DNA of 40,022 nucleotides from Candidatus Rokuibacteriota bacterium (GTDB lineage Bacteria; Methylomirabilota; Methylomirabilia; Rokubacteriales; CSP1-6): contig QHTB01000201.1 in NCBI GenBank assembly GCA_003220615.1, positions 1 through 40,022 on the forward strand, read 5' to 3'. The notes under the pieces were generated by a model. It searched no databases. It was given only the letters and a program-made list of their open reading frames with translations, and had not been told where the DNA came from. Shown piece by piece: positions 15,659-23,836 of this stretch. The first letter of the stretch is position 1, and every line of letters starts with the position of its first letter. A program made the translations under genes and the position numbers.

Positions 15659-15895
15659 TCAGTGCGAGTGGTGGCCCGTGCCCGGGCCGTGCGAATGACC
15701 GGAGTGCGAGAACCCGCTGGACGGCGGTGAGGGCGTGGTGGACGGCGGGCGATTGAAGTTCATCGAGGGCACCGTGAACACGCGCACCGCCGCAGCACCA
15801 TCGGCCGGACACGACGCCTCGGCGGCCGCATCGCGAGCCGGCCGCGACACGTCGAACTCGAGCCCGCACACCGTGCAGCGGAACGGATAACGCAC
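15659..15895 (-). CDS. FmdB-like zinc-ribbon protein with His/Gly-rich tail
   Basis: A 78-residue protein beginning MRYPFRCTVCGLEFDV, the usual FmdB-type zinc-ribbon opening (Cys7-x-x-Cys10). The second knuckle has Cys29 in ASCPADG, but the expected fourth cysteine is Asp32, so the metal site is atypical. The C-terminal third is low-complexity and rich in Ser, His and Gly (GHSHGPGTGHHSH), possibly an extra metal-binding tail. Start is GTG 15895, 4 nt after the upstream gene's stop, and the amidohydrolase follows 1 nt after its own stop. FmdB proteins have been linked to regulation of amidase operons; a role with the adjacent amidohydrolase is inference. Confidence 0.75.
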   Translation of the reverse strand: MRYPFRCTVCGLEFDVSRPARDAAAEASCPADGAAAVRVFTVPSMNFNRPPSTTPSPPSSGFSHSGHSHGPGTGHHSH

Positions 15896-15899
15896 GCGC

Positions 15900-16610
15900 T
15901 CACCCGCGCTCGGCGGCGCCCGTGACGTGCGCCTGCCAGTAGTGATGCGTCTTGGCGACCACGGTGATGATGCTCTTCACCTCGTCCTTCAACTGGTAGT
16001 CGGGCCCCGCCGGCAGCACGAGCCGCTCCTCGTCGACGCGCGCGTCGACGTTCTCGAGGATGATCGCCGCGCACATCCACGCGGCCATCGTCGGCGACTC
16101 GCAGGTCACGGCGAGCCACCCCGGCTCGATCGACTCCGCGTAGAGCCCCGTCGTCTCCCAGATCCCTCGCTGCATCTCGGCGAGCATCTCGCGGCCGGAA
16201 TCGGCCGGATTGGTCGGGGCCCTGAGCGGGCTCTCCGGCCCGCGCTGAGGCGGCCCGCCGTAGAGCGCGAGCTCGCAGAACGTGGTCCACATGCTGCCCC
16301 AGTCGGGACGGCCGTCACGGCGCCAGAGGAAGGGCGCCGACGACATCGGCTGGGATGCGTCCGCGCGCGGCGTCGGCGCGTACTCGCGACGGCGAACGTC
16401 GGCGTCACGGCCAAGCGAGTCTCGAAGCGCGTCGAGACGATCGACGGGCGCGGTGGCGACGGTCACGGGCAGGCCTGCCTCGTCGGCGAGCCTCGCGGCG
16501 AGCGTGGCAGAGGCCTGATGCACGGCCGCGGGGACCGTGGCGTCGATCACGAGGACGAGACGACCCGCCATGCCCTCGCCGTCGAACGGCTCACCGTGTG
16601 TCGCGGTCAT
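15900..16610 (-). CDS. Protein of unknown function, first gene of the amidohydrolase operon
   Basis: A 236-residue soluble protein I do not recognise. It has a beta-alpha-like start (RLVLVIDATVPAAVHQASAT), a middle segment with 'SMWTTFCELALYGGPPQRG', and a C-terminal half with 'AAWMCAAIILENVDAR' and a lysine-rich end 'VKSIITVVAKTHHYW'. No signal peptide or transmembrane helix is evident. It is followed 4 nt later by the FmdB-like gene and then the amidohydrolase, so it probably acts with them. Codon usage resembles its neighbours. The start ATG 16610 faces the plus-strand MenC-like gene across a short divergent region. Confidence 0.65.
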   Translation of the reverse strand: MTATHGEPFDGEGMAGRLVLVIDATVPAAVHQASATLAARLADEAGLPVTVATAPVDRLDALRDSLGRDADVRRREYAPTPRADASQPMSSAPFLWRRDGRPDWGSMWTTFCELALYGGPPQRGPESPLRAPTNPADSGREMLAEMQRGIWETTGLYAESIEPGWLAVTCESPTMAAWMCAAIILENVDARVDEERLVLPAGPDYQLKDEVKSIITVVAKTHHYWQAHVTGAAERG

Positions 16611-16633
16611 CGCCGCGGGATCATAGCACCTCC

Positions 16634-16662
16634 TTGACTCCGGGCCCCGGCTGCCTCAGCCT
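16634..16662 (+). promoter_or_regulatory. Recurrent promoter-like element, copy C (TTGACT-N17-CAGCCT)
   Basis: TTGACT (16634-16639) and CAGCCT (16657-16662) have the same 17-bp spacing as the copies at 11641 and 18597. Within the 31-nt core it matches copy A at 23 positions with no gap. It lies in the divergent gap and faces the MenC-like gene (ATG 16702). Confidence 0.45.
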
Positions 16663-16701
16663 CGACGGGAATCGCCGGGTGGCGTGTGGAGGCGCTTGTT
16701 C

Positions 16702-17817
16702 ATGATGATCGAGTCCATCGAGATCTACCGGGTGCGGGTGCCGCTGGCGTTCGTGTGGAAGACCTCCTACGGCGATCAGCACGACACCGACACCGTGCTG
16801 GTGCGGATGGAGAGCCAGGGGCACCACGCCTGGGGAGAGAGCTGCCCGCCCTACATTCCCAACTATTCCGCCGAGCACACGCTGGCGACTTTCCACACGG
16901 TGCGTGAGCACATGGCCGGCCGCATCATCGGCCAGGACATCCGCACGGCGCAGGACCTGCTCGGCCGTCTCGACTTCGTGAAGGGCAACCAGTTCGCGCG
17001 GGCCGCGCTCGAGATCGCCTGGTGGGTGCTGGAGGCCAAGCGCCAGGGCGTGCCGCTGCACGTGGCCCTCGGTGGCACGGGCGATCGCGTCGCCGTCGGC
17101 GCCGACTTCGGTGTCCAGGACTCGCTCGACATCTTGATGAAGAAGATCGACGAAGCGATCGCCCAGGGCTTCCCGCGGATCAAGCTCAAGTTCCGGCCCG
17201 GCTGGGACCTCGACATGGTCGCCGCGGTCAGGTCCACGTTTCCGAGCTTCACGTTCCACATCGATTGCAACGCCGCGTACACGCTCGCCGACCTCGATCT
17301 CTTCCGCACGCTCGACCGCTATCGCCTCGCCATGATCGAGCAACCGCTGGCCGACGACGGCTTGAGCCTGGTCAATCACGCCGAGCTTCAGTCGCGGATC
17401 GAGACGCCGGTCTGCCTGGACGAGAGCGCGCTGAGCCTGGCCCACGTGAAGGCTGCGATCCAGATGAAGGCCTGCCGCGTGATCAACATCAAGGTGGCTC
17501 GCGTGGGCGGGCTGACGGCCTCGCGCGACATCCAGGCCTACTGTGCCCAGCACTCCGTGCCCTGCTGGGTGGGCGGGATGCTCGAGACCGCCATCGGCGG
17601 AGCGATCTGCGCCGAGCTGGCGACGCTACCGAACTTCACCTACGCCGGCGACATCTTCCCGTCGTCCTACTTCTACCGGGACGACCTGGGCAAGCCCGAG
17701 ATCGTCCTGAGCGGCCGTGGCGAGATCGCGACGTCACGTGTGCCCGGCATCGCGCAAGAGCCCGATCCCGATCTGCTCAAGCGGTGGACGGTGGATCACG
17801 CCTCGTTTCGCGCGTGA
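16702..17817 (+). CDS. Enolase-superfamily enzyme, o-succinylbenzoate synthase / N-acylamino-acid racemase type
   Basis: A 371-residue mandelate racemase/muconate-lactonizing-like enzyme that abstracts a proton alpha to a carboxylate. Catalytic and metal residues are visible: Lys161-x-Lys163 in RIKLKFRPGW, Asp188 in HIDCN, Glu213 in MIEQPL, Asp240 in CLDES and Lys264 in INIKVARVGG. 'GGMLETAIG' near the end is typical of the MenC/NSAR subgroup rather than true muconate cycloisomerases. GTG 16684 is in frame, but ATG 16702 is preferred because TGGAGG (16687-16692) sits 9 nt before it. No other menaquinone gene is nearby, so a racemase or catabolic role is as likely as menaquinone synthesis. Confidence 0.88.
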   Translation: MMIESIEIYRVRVPLAFVWKTSYGDQHDTDTVLVRMESQGHHAWGESCPPYIPNYSAEHTLATFHTVREHMAGRIIGQDIRTAQDLLGRLDFVKGNQFARAALEIAWWVLEAKRQGVPLHVALGGTGDRVAVGADFGVQDSLDILMKKIDEAIAQGFPRIKLKFRPGWDLDMVAAVRSTFPSFTFHIDCNAAYTLADLDLFRTLDRYRLAMIEQPLADDGLSLVNHAELQSRIETPVCLDESALSLAHVKAAIQMKACRVINIKVARVGGLTASRDIQAYCAQHSVPCWVGGMLETAIGGAICAELATLPNFTYAGDIFPSSYFYRDDLGKPEIVLSGRGEIATSRVPGIAQEPDPDLLKRWTVDHASFRA

Positions 17818-17847
17818 CGCAGGGTTCTCAAACGCAAGGAGGACAAC

Positions 17848-18579
17848 GTGGCCAAGAGTGTCGTCACCCCCGAGCGGTTCGCCAGGGGCAGGACCTTCGA
17901 CGAGTACGTGAAGTACGCCGGCAGCGCCGAGAACCTCGCCCGCGAGGCGTGGGGCGGGTATTTCTCCGACGGCGGGTCGAAGGCCGTCGCCCGCAAGGAC
18001 AACAGCGGGATCTTCCGCGAGCGCTACGCTCGGGCGCGCCTGACGGATCAGCAGACCGCCGCCATCAAGTGGCTCGCCGCGCAGCCCAACGGGCCGGCCA
18101 AGATTCTCGTGATCTCCGAGGACTGGTCCTCCGACTGCCGGCGCGACGTGCCGATGCTGGCCCGGCTGGCCGAGGCCGGCGGGCTGGAGCTGCGGATCTT
18201 CAACCGTGACGGCAAGAAGATCCTCGGCACGCGGCGCCCCGATCCCACCGCCTATCCCGACGGCAATCACGACCTCATGCTGGAGTTCCTGAACAAGAAG
18301 AACGGCGCCGAGTGGGCATCGCTGCTCGTCGCGGTCTTCTACACGAAGGACTTCCAGGAGTTGCACCGCTACATCGAGTACCCCGCCATCTACCGCAAGG
18401 ACCTCATCCGCGGACACCAGCAGTCGGCCCGGCCCGGCGAGACAGAAGAACAGGCGAGAGACCGCGATCGGCGCGAGTTCCTCGCCATGCAGCAATCGCC
18501 GTTCTTCGACGTGTGGGCCTCCGCCGGGATCGACGAGATCCTCAGCGCGCTCTACGAGAAGCTGACCGTGACGCGCTAG
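17848..18579 (+). CDS. Thioredoxin-fold protein with degenerate CxxC
   Basis: A 243-residue protein with GTG start at 17848 behind AGGAGG. The core '[18 protein letters not shown]' (residues 86-102) matches thioredoxin-family proteins in which the motif is usually WCxDC. Here the first cysteine is Ser94, leaving only Cys97, so a classical dithiol reaction is not possible. A thiol-binding or single-cysteine role may remain. The rest is soluble and charged with no signal peptide. It lies 30 nt after the MenC-like gene and upstream of a peroxiredoxin, an association with peroxide or thiol stress. Exact function unknown. Confidence 0.78.
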   Translation: MAKSVVTPERFARGRTFDEYVKYAGSAENLAREAWGGYFSDGGSKAVARKDNSGIFRERYARARLTDQQTAAIKWLAAQPNGPAKILVISEDWSSDCRRDVPMLARLAEAGGLELRIFNRDGKKILGTRRPDPTAYPDGNHDLMLEFLNKKNGAEWASLLVAVFYTKDFQELHRYIEYPAIYRKDLIRGHQQSARPGETEEQARDRDRREFLAMQQSPFFDVWASAGIDEILSALYEKLTVTR

Positions 18580-18596
18580 ACACGTGGCGGGCCGCC

Positions 18597-18625
18597 TTGA
18601 CTCCGCGTGCAGACTGAAGCAGCCT
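18597..18625 (+). promoter_or_regulatory. Recurrent promoter-like element, copy B (TTGACT-N17-CAGCCT)
   Basis: TTGACT (18597-18602) and CAGCCT (18620-18625), spaced by 17 bp, precede the peroxiredoxin (ATG 18683). The block GACTGAAGCAGCCTC is identical to copy A. Most A/B differences over about 42 nt are transitions. It may start the long operon that runs to the terminator at 30218. Confidence 0.5.
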
Positions 18626-18682
18626 CTCCTGGTTCTTCGGAGCGAGGGCTGTCGATGCCTGACGTGGCGTGAAAGGAACTCC

Positions 18683-19258
18683 ATGAGAACCGTGTCCCTG
18701 GCTTTCGCCCTGTGCGTGCTGACAACGACGGTGGCTGGCGCCCAGGCGCCCTCCGCCACCCCTCCTCCGCCTCCGAGCGTCAGGACGGGCGACGTGGCGC
18801 CGGACTTCACCGCCAACTATCTGACGGCCGCCGACGCCAACGGCCGTCGTGACCGGAAGACCGTCAAGCTGAGCGAGTTCCGGGGACAGAAGAACGTCGT
18901 CCTCGCCTTCTTCCCGGCGGCGTTCTCGCCCGGCTGCACGACCGAGATGACGAAGTACCGGGAAAACACCGGCGAGTTCAACTCGAACAACACGGTGATC
19001 CTCGGCATGAGCGTCGACAGCGTCTGGGCCAACGTCGCGTTCGCCGAGAAGCTGGGAGCACCGTTCAACATTTTGAGCGACGCCAGGCGAGACATCAGCA
19101 AGGCCTACGGCGTCTTCGACGAGCAGTCGGTCATCGCGCGCAGGACGACGTTCGTCATCGATCGCCAGGGCGTCGTGCAGAAGGTCTTCATGGCCCAGGA
19201 GGCGCTCGACCCGGCTCACGCGCTGGTCACGTGCGCGCTCCTGAAAGAGGTCAAGTGA
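18683..19258 (+). CDS. Secreted peroxiredoxin (AhpC/TSA/Redoxin family)
   Basis: A 191-residue thiol peroxidase with an N-terminal signal peptide ([20 protein letters not shown]) and a proline-rich spacer, so it probably acts in the periplasm. '[10 protein letters not shown]' begins the fold and the peroxidatic Cys85 lies in [14 protein letters not shown]. '[16 protein letters not shown]' and '[13 protein letters not shown]' complete the domain. A later cysteine ([10 protein letters not shown]) may act as resolving residue. Start is ATG 18683 behind AAAGGA; in-frame upstream codons overlap the promoter-like element. Its stop overlaps the GTG of the hydrolase (GTGA). Confidence 0.9.
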   Translation: MRTVSLAFALCVLTTTVAGAQAPSATPPPPPSVRTGDVAPDFTANYLTAADANGRRDRKTVKLSEFRGQKNVVLAFFPAAFSPGCTTEMTKYRENTGEFNSNNTVILGMSVDSVWANVAFAEKLGAPFNILSDARRDISKAYGVFDEQSVIARRTTFVIDRQGVVQKVFMAQEALDPAHALVTCALLKEVK

Positions 19259-20175
19259 GCCTCAGCCCCGACGAGTTCCGTGAGCACCTGGCGGTGGCGT
19301 CGGCCACCGCCGGGCTGACGCTTCCCGAGCTGGTCCTGCCCGCGTCGCACCACGTCGTGCTGCGCGGGATGCGCTTTCACTATCTCGACTGGGGCACGCG
19401 CGGCCGGCCGCCGATGCTGTTCCTGCACGGTGGCGGGCTCAACGCCCACACCTGGGACCTCGTCTGCGCCTCGCTCCGAACCGAGCGCCACTGCCTGGCC
19501 CTCGATCAGCGGGGCCACGGCGACAGCGAGTGGTCGCCGGAGATGGATTACGGCATCGAGAGTCACGCCGCCGACATCGACGCCTTCGTCGATCGCCTCG
19601 GGCTCGATCGCTTCGTCCTCGTCGGCATGTCGCTCGGCGGCGTCAATGCCCTGGCCTGGGCCAGTGCGCACAGCCAGCGCCTGGCCGGGCTCGTGATCGT
19701 CGACGTCGGCCCGGAGGTTCGTCAGGCCGGCGTGAGGAAGATCGCCGCGTTCACGTCGGAGGCCACGCCGCTCGATTCGGTGGAAGACTTCGTGGCCAGG
19801 GCGCTCAGCTTCAATCCGCGCCGCGACGCCACGCTCCTGCGCCGGAGCCTGCTCCACAACCTCCGCCGCATGCCCGACGGCAAGTGGATGTGGAAGTACG
19901 ACCAGCGGCACCGCGGCCGCTTCGACCAGGCGGCCTACGAGCGCCGCCGCCAGCTCCTGTGGTCAGCGGTGGCCAAGGTCGCGTGTCCGACGCTGGTGGT
20001 GCGCGGAGCCGAAAGCGACGTGTTCCACGACGAGGACGCCGAGCGCCTGGCCAACGCTCTCCCCGACGGCCGCTGGGTCAAAGTGGAGCACGCCGGCCAC
20101 ACCGTGCAGGGCGACAATCCGGCTGGTCTGCTCGTGGTGCTGCGCAAATTTCTCGACGAGGTGTCCGCCGCATGA
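19255..20175 (+). CDS. Alpha/beta hydrolase
   Basis: A 306-residue alpha/beta-hydrolase-fold esterase or lactonase-like enzyme. The oxyanion segment is '[15 protein letters not shown]', the nucleophile Ser126 is in [10 protein letters not shown], and the catalytic His is in [13 protein letters not shown] near the C-terminus. '[12 protein letters not shown]' is typical of the 3-oxoadipate enol-lactonase/haloperoxidase branch. The start is GTG 19255, overlapping the peroxiredoxin stop; the longer in-frame start at 19231 lies within that gene and is less likely. Its own stop overlaps the next gene's ATG (ATGA). Substrate unknown. Confidence 0.9.
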   Translation: MSLSPDEFREHLAVASATAGLTLPELVLPASHHVVLRGMRFHYLDWGTRGRPPMLFLHGGGLNAHTWDLVCASLRTERHCLALDQRGHGDSEWSPEMDYGIESHAADIDAFVDRLGLDRFVLVGMSLGGVNALAWASAHSQRLAGLVIVDVGPEVRQAGVRKIAAFTSEATPLDSVEDFVARALSFNPRRDATLLRRSLLHNLRRMPDGKWMWKYDQRHRGRFDQAAYERRRQLLWSAVAKVACPTLVVRGAESDVFHDEDAERLANALPDGRWVKVEHAGHTVQGDNPAGLLVVLRKFLDEVSAA

Positions 20176-21203
20176 AAGCCGTCTACATCGCCGAAACAGG
20201 AGGCCCGGACAGGCTCATCTTCGGCGACCGCCCAGATCCGGACGCCGGGCCGGGCGACGTCGTCGTCCGCGTCCGCGCGACGGCGCTCAACCACGCCGAC
20301 CTCAGCATCCGCGCCGGACGCTCGGCCACCGGCACGCTCCCGCGCATCCTGGGGCTCGACATCGCCGGTGAGGTGGCGCGGCTCGGACCCGGCGTCACCG
20401 GATGGAAGGAAGGCGACCGGGTCGTCGTCGAGAATCGCGTCAAGTGTGGCGCCTGCACGCCCTGCGCGCTCGGGCGCGACGAGTTCTGCGAGAGACAGAA
20501 GCGGCTCGGCGGCGAGCTGGACGGCGGGCACGCTCAGTATTGCAAGGTCCCCGCGGTCAACCTTCAGCGCATCCCCGACTGGATGGAGTTCGACGAGGCG
20601 TCGACGCTGCCGCTGGCCGGTCACACCGCCTGGCACTGCCTGATCGAGCGCGTCCAGCTCCAGCCCTGGGAGGACATCCTGATCCAGGCGGTCGGCAGCG
20701 GCGTCGGGAGCTTCGGATTGCTGATGGCCAAGTCCATCGGCGCGCGCGCCATCGTCACGGCGGGAAGCGATTGGAAGCTCGCGAAGGCCGAGGAGCTTGG
20801 CGCCGACGAGGTGATCAACTACACCGCCACGCCGAAGTTCAGCCAGCGCGTGAAGGAGCTGACCGACGGCCGCGGCGTGGACGTCGTCTTCGATTGCGTC
20901 GGCGCGACGGTCTGGGACGAGAGTCTCGCGAGCCTCAAGCCCGGCGGCCGGCTCGTCATCACCGGCACGACCTCGGGGAGCCAGATCCCGTTCAATCTCG
21001 GCCTGCTCCAGTCGCGTCCGCTGACCCTCATGGGCAGCGGCGCCCGGAGTCGGCGGAGCTTCGCCGCGATGATGCACATGGTGCATTACGGCGGCCTGCG
21101 CGGCGTGGTCGGGCGGACGTTCGATCTCGCCGACGCGGCCAAGGCTCACGAGGTGATGGCCGGACGCGATTTCTTCGGCAAGCTGGTCCTGCGCGTGCCG
21201 TAG
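20172..21203 (+). CDS. Zinc-binding dehydrogenase / quinone-oxidoreductase-like (MDR superfamily)
   Basis: A 343-residue medium-chain reductase. It lacks the catalytic-zinc cysteine (NHADLSIRAG), as in quinone or crotonyl-CoA-reductase-like members, but keeps structural cysteines in KCGACTPCALGRDEFC. The nucleotide-binding segment 'ILIQAVGSGVGSFGLLMAKS' replaces the usual AxxGxxG. 'GRGVDVVFDCVGATVWDESL' is typical of the family. It overlaps the hydrolase stop by 4 nt. The last ~203 nt (from about 21000) belong to the 803-bp tandem duplication, so its C-terminal tail is repeated at the end of the chimeric ORF downstream. Confidence 0.9.
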   Translation: MKAVYIAETGGPDRLIFGDRPDPDAGPGDVVVRVRATALNHADLSIRAGRSATGTLPRILGLDIAGEVARLGPGVTGWKEGDRVVVENRVKCGACTPCALGRDEFCERQKRLGGELDGGHAQYCKVPAVNLQRIPDWMEFDEASTLPLAGHTAWHCLIERVQLQPWEDILIQAVGSGVGSFGLLMAKSIGARAIVTAGSDWKLAKAEELGADEVINYTATPKFSQRVKELTDGRGVDVVFDCVGATVWDESLASLKPGGRLVITGTTSGSQIPFNLGLLQSRPLTLMGSGARSRRSFAAMMHMVHYGGLRGVVGRTFDLADAAKAHEVMAGRDFFGKLVLRVP

Positions 21204-22604
21204 GAGGGATGGTCATGGGTGAGCGAGAGCTGACGTACGGCGAGGCGGTGAAGGAAGCGATCGCGGAGGAGATGCGGCGCGACCCGCGCGTGTTCCTGAT
21301 CGGCGAGGACGTCGCCGAGGCCGGCCATCCCTTCAAGACGCTGACGGGGCTGGTGCAGGAGTTCGGGACGGACCGGATCATCGACACGCCGATCTCGGAG
21401 CCCGGGTATGCCGGCATCGGCGTCGGCGCCGCCATGACCGGCATGCGTCCGATCGTCGACGTGATGTTCGGCGACTTCATCACGCTGACCATGGATCAGA
21501 TGGTCAACCAGGCCGCCAAGGCACACTACATGTCGGGTGGCAAGATCAAGGTACCGATCGTCTTTCGCACCACGCTCGGCGCGACGCGACGCTCGGCCGC
21601 CCAGCATTCGCAGTCGCTCCACGCGTGGGTGAGCCACATTCCCGGCCTCAAGGTCGCGCTGCCGTCGGGCCCGTACGAGGCCAAGGGCCTGATGAAGACC
21701 GCGATCCGCGACGACAGCCCGGTGGTCATCTTCGAGGACAAGATGATGTACCGCGTGAAGGGCCCGGTGCCCGCCGAGGACTACACGATCCCGTTCGGCG
21801 TCGGCCTGCTCCAGTCGCGTCCGCTGACCCTCATGGGCAGCGGCGCCCGGAGTCGGCGGAGCTTCGCCGCGATGATGCACATGGTGCATTACGGCGGCCT
21901 GCGCGGCGTGGTCGGGCGGACGTTCGATCTCGCCGACGCGGCCAAGGCTCACGAGGTGATGGCCGGACGCGATTTCTTCGGCAAGCTGGTCCTGCGCGTG
22001 CCGTAGGAGGGATGGTCATGGGTGAGCGAGAGCTGACGTACGGCGAGGCGGTGAAGGAAGCGATCGCGGAGGAGATGCGGCGCGACCCGCGCGTGTTCCT
22101 GATCGGCGAGGACGTCGCCGAGGCCGGCCATCCCTTCAAGACGCTGACGGGGCTGGTGCAGGAGTTCGGGACGGACCGGATCATCGACACGCCGATCTCG
22201 GAGCCCGGGTATGCCGGCATCGGCGTCGGCGCCGCCATGACCGGCATGCGTCCGATCGTCGACGTGATGTTCGGCGACTTCATCACGCTGACCATGGATC
22301 AGATGGTCAACCAGGCCGCCAAGGCGCACTACATGTCGGGCGGCAAGATCAAGGTGCCGATCGTCTTCCGCACCACGCTCGGCGCCACGCGACGCTCGGC
22401 CGCCCAGCATTCGCAGTCGCTCCACGCGTGGGTGAGCCACATTCCCGGCCTCAAGGTCGCGCTGCCGTCGGGCCCGTACGAGGCCAAGGGCCTGATGAAG
22501 ACCGCGATCCGCGACGACAGCCCGGTGGTCATCTTCGAGGACAAGATGATGTACCGCGTGAAGGGCCCGGTGCCCGCCGAGGACTACACGATCCCGTTCG
22601 GCGT
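20999..22604 (+). repeat. 803-bp direct tandem duplication
   Basis: Bases from about 20999 to 21801 recur immediately at about 21802 to 22604, an offset of 803 nt. The unit holds the last ~203 nt of the dehydrogenase, its 11-nt spacer, and about the first 587 nt of the E1 beta gene. The copies are identical on reading except for five third-codon-position changes at 21523, 21538, 21553, 21565 and 21583 (paired with the same positions plus 803). Both parent sequences share GATCCCGTTC just upstream of the junction, a possible microhomology. It may be a true duplication or an assembly artefact joining two strain haplotypes. Confidence 0.95.
21215..22006 (+). pseudogene. Chimeric ORF: N-terminal 195 residues of E1 beta fused to dehydrogenase C-terminal tail
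   Basis: The first copy of the E1 beta gene starts at ATG 21215 behind AGGAGGG and reads normally for about 195 residues (ending DYTIPFGV). It then crosses the duplication junction near 21801 and continues in frame into the repeated dehydrogenase tail (GLLQSRPLTLMGSG to KLVLRVP), 263 residues in all. The product would keep the ThDP-contacting N-terminal half of E1 beta but lose its C-terminal transketolase domain, so it is probably non-functional or interfering. The frame match is a consequence of 803 not being a multiple of three plus the different parental frames. If the duplication is an assembly error, this ORF does not exist in the organism. Confidence 0.75.
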
Positions 22605-23004
22605 GGCCGAGGTCAAGCGCGCCGGCACCGACGTGACGATCGTCGCGACGAGCAGCATGGTGACCGTCGCGCTCGGCGCCGCCAAGATGCTCGAGGAGAT
22701 CGGGATCAGTGCCGAGGTGATCGACCCGCGCACGACGTATCCCCTGGACAAGCAGGCGCTGATCGATTCGGCCAAGAAGACCTCGCGCGCGATCGTGGTG
22801 GACGAAGGCTACGAGCGCTACGGCACCACGGCCGAGATCGCGTCGGTGATCGCCGAGGGCGCCTTCTATCACCTCGACGCGCCGGTCAAGCGCATCGGGG
22901 CCATGGACGTCCCGGTGCCGTTCTCGCCCGTGCTCGAGGACCTCACGGTGCCGTCCGAGAAAACCGTGTTCGAGACCGCCAGGGCGCTCTGCGGAAAGGC
23001 GTAA
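22018..23004 (+). CDS. pdhB: Pyruvate (2-oxoacid) dehydrogenase E1 component, beta subunit
   Basis: An intact 328-residue E1 beta subunit, partner of the alpha subunit at 11694. It shows 'ELTYGEAVKEAIAEEM', 'VFLIGEDVAEAGHPFK', 'IIDTPISEPGYAGIGVGAAM', and the C-terminal domain with 'GTDVTIVATSSMVTVAL' and 'VIDPRTTYPLDKQALIDS'. With alpha it forms the ThDP-dependent decarboxylase of a pyruvate- or acetoin-dehydrogenase complex. It is the second copy made by the 803-bp duplication and the only complete one. CheR follows 1 nt after its stop, and the E2 gene is about 5.9 kb downstream. Confidence 0.92.
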   Translation: MGERELTYGEAVKEAIAEEMRRDPRVFLIGEDVAEAGHPFKTLTGLVQEFGTDRIIDTPISEPGYAGIGVGAAMTGMRPIVDVMFGDFITLTMDQMVNQAAKAHYMSGGKIKVPIVFRTTLGATRRSAAQHSQSLHAWVSHIPGLKVALPSGPYEAKGLMKTAIRDDSPVVIFEDKMMYRVKGPVPAEDYTIPFGVAEVKRAGTDVTIVATSSMVTVALGAAKMLEEIGISAEVIDPRTTYPLDKQALIDSAKKTSRAIVVDEGYERYGTTAEIASVIAEGAFYHLDAPVKRIGAMDVPVPFSPVLEDLTVPSEKTVFETARALCGKA

Positions 23005-23005
23005 G

Positions 23006-23836
23006 TTGCTGACGGAGGCACAGTTCGAGCGGGCGCGGCGCCTGGCGCTCGGGCTGGCCGGCATCGAGCTGTTCGATCGTCATCGTGAGCTGCTCCAGCG
23101 CCGAAGCGACCGGCTCATCGGGCAGGACTCGCTCGACGCGTTGCTCGACGCGGCGGAGGACGGCGATACCGACGCCCGCCGCCGCTTGATCGAGCTCCTC
23201 ACCACGAACTTCACCGGGTTCTTCCGCCACCCCTGGCACTTCCACCTGGCCGCCGAGCACGCGCTGTGGGCCGTGCATCGACGCGGCTCGGCGCGGCTCT
23301 GGTCGGCGGCGGCGGCGACGGGTGAGGAACCCTATTCGCTCGCGATGGCCGTGATCGACGTGTTCCGACGTGACGATCCGGCTGTGACGATCCTGGCGAC
23401 GGACATCGACGAGGCGGCGCTGGCCGTCGCCCGCGAGGCCGAGTACGCCGGCGCTGCGCTCGCGGCGCTCGAGCCGGCCCAGCAGGCGCGGTTCGTCGGC
23501 GAGCCCACCGGCGGCGGAAGCCGGCGTCTCGTGCCGGCGGCGCGACGGCTGGTGGAATTCCGTCGGGTGAACCTGGCCGATCTCGTGTGGCCGCTCGATG
23601 GGATCTTCGACGTGGTGTTCTGTCGCAACGTGCTGATGTACCTCGAGGCCGGCCACCGCTACGCCGTGCTCGAACGCATCGCCTCGATGCTCGAGCCGGG
23701 CGGCCTGTTGCTGCTCGATCCGAGCGAGCACCTCGGCGGGGCGGCGGAGCTCTTCGTGGACCGCGGCAACGGCGCCTACACGCGTCGCTCTGCGGCTGGC
23801 AGGGCATCCGCGTCGCGCCAGGGCTCTGCCCGATGA
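23006..23836 (+). CDS. CheR-type methyltransferase
   Basis: A 276-residue SAM-dependent protein-glutamate O-methyltransferase like those that methylate chemoreceptors. The N-terminal helical domain contains '[16 protein letters not shown]', SAM-binding '[18 protein letters not shown]' replaces the usual WSAACSTGEEPYS, then come '[15 protein letters not shown]' and '[12 protein letters not shown]'. The best start is TTG 23006, 1 nt after the E1 beta stop, giving [11 protein letters not shown]. The C-terminal ~15 residues look non-conserved. Its stop overlaps the ATG of the hybrid kinase (ATGA). No methyl-accepting receptor, CheA or CheW is present, so it likely serves the adjacent signalling system rather than classical chemotaxis. 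Confidence 0.88.
   Translation: MLTEAQFERARRLALGLAGIELFDRHRELLQRRSDRLIGQDSLDALLDAAEDGDTDARRRLIELLTTNFTGFFRHPWHFHLAAEHALWAVHRRGSARLWSAAAATGEEPYSLAMAVIDVFRRDDPAVTILATDIDEAALAVAREAEYAGAALAALEPAQQARFVGEPTGGGSRRLVPAARRLVEFRRVNLADLVWPLDGIFDVVFCRNVLMYLEAGHRYAVLERIASMLEPGGLLLLDPSEHLGGAAELFVDRGNGAYTRRSAAGRASASRQGSAR

Noticed and set aside
18683..19258. Peroxiredoxin as a second selenoprotein
   Set aside because: The peroxidatic residue is encoded by an ordinary Cys codon (TGC) and the gene has no in-frame UGA.
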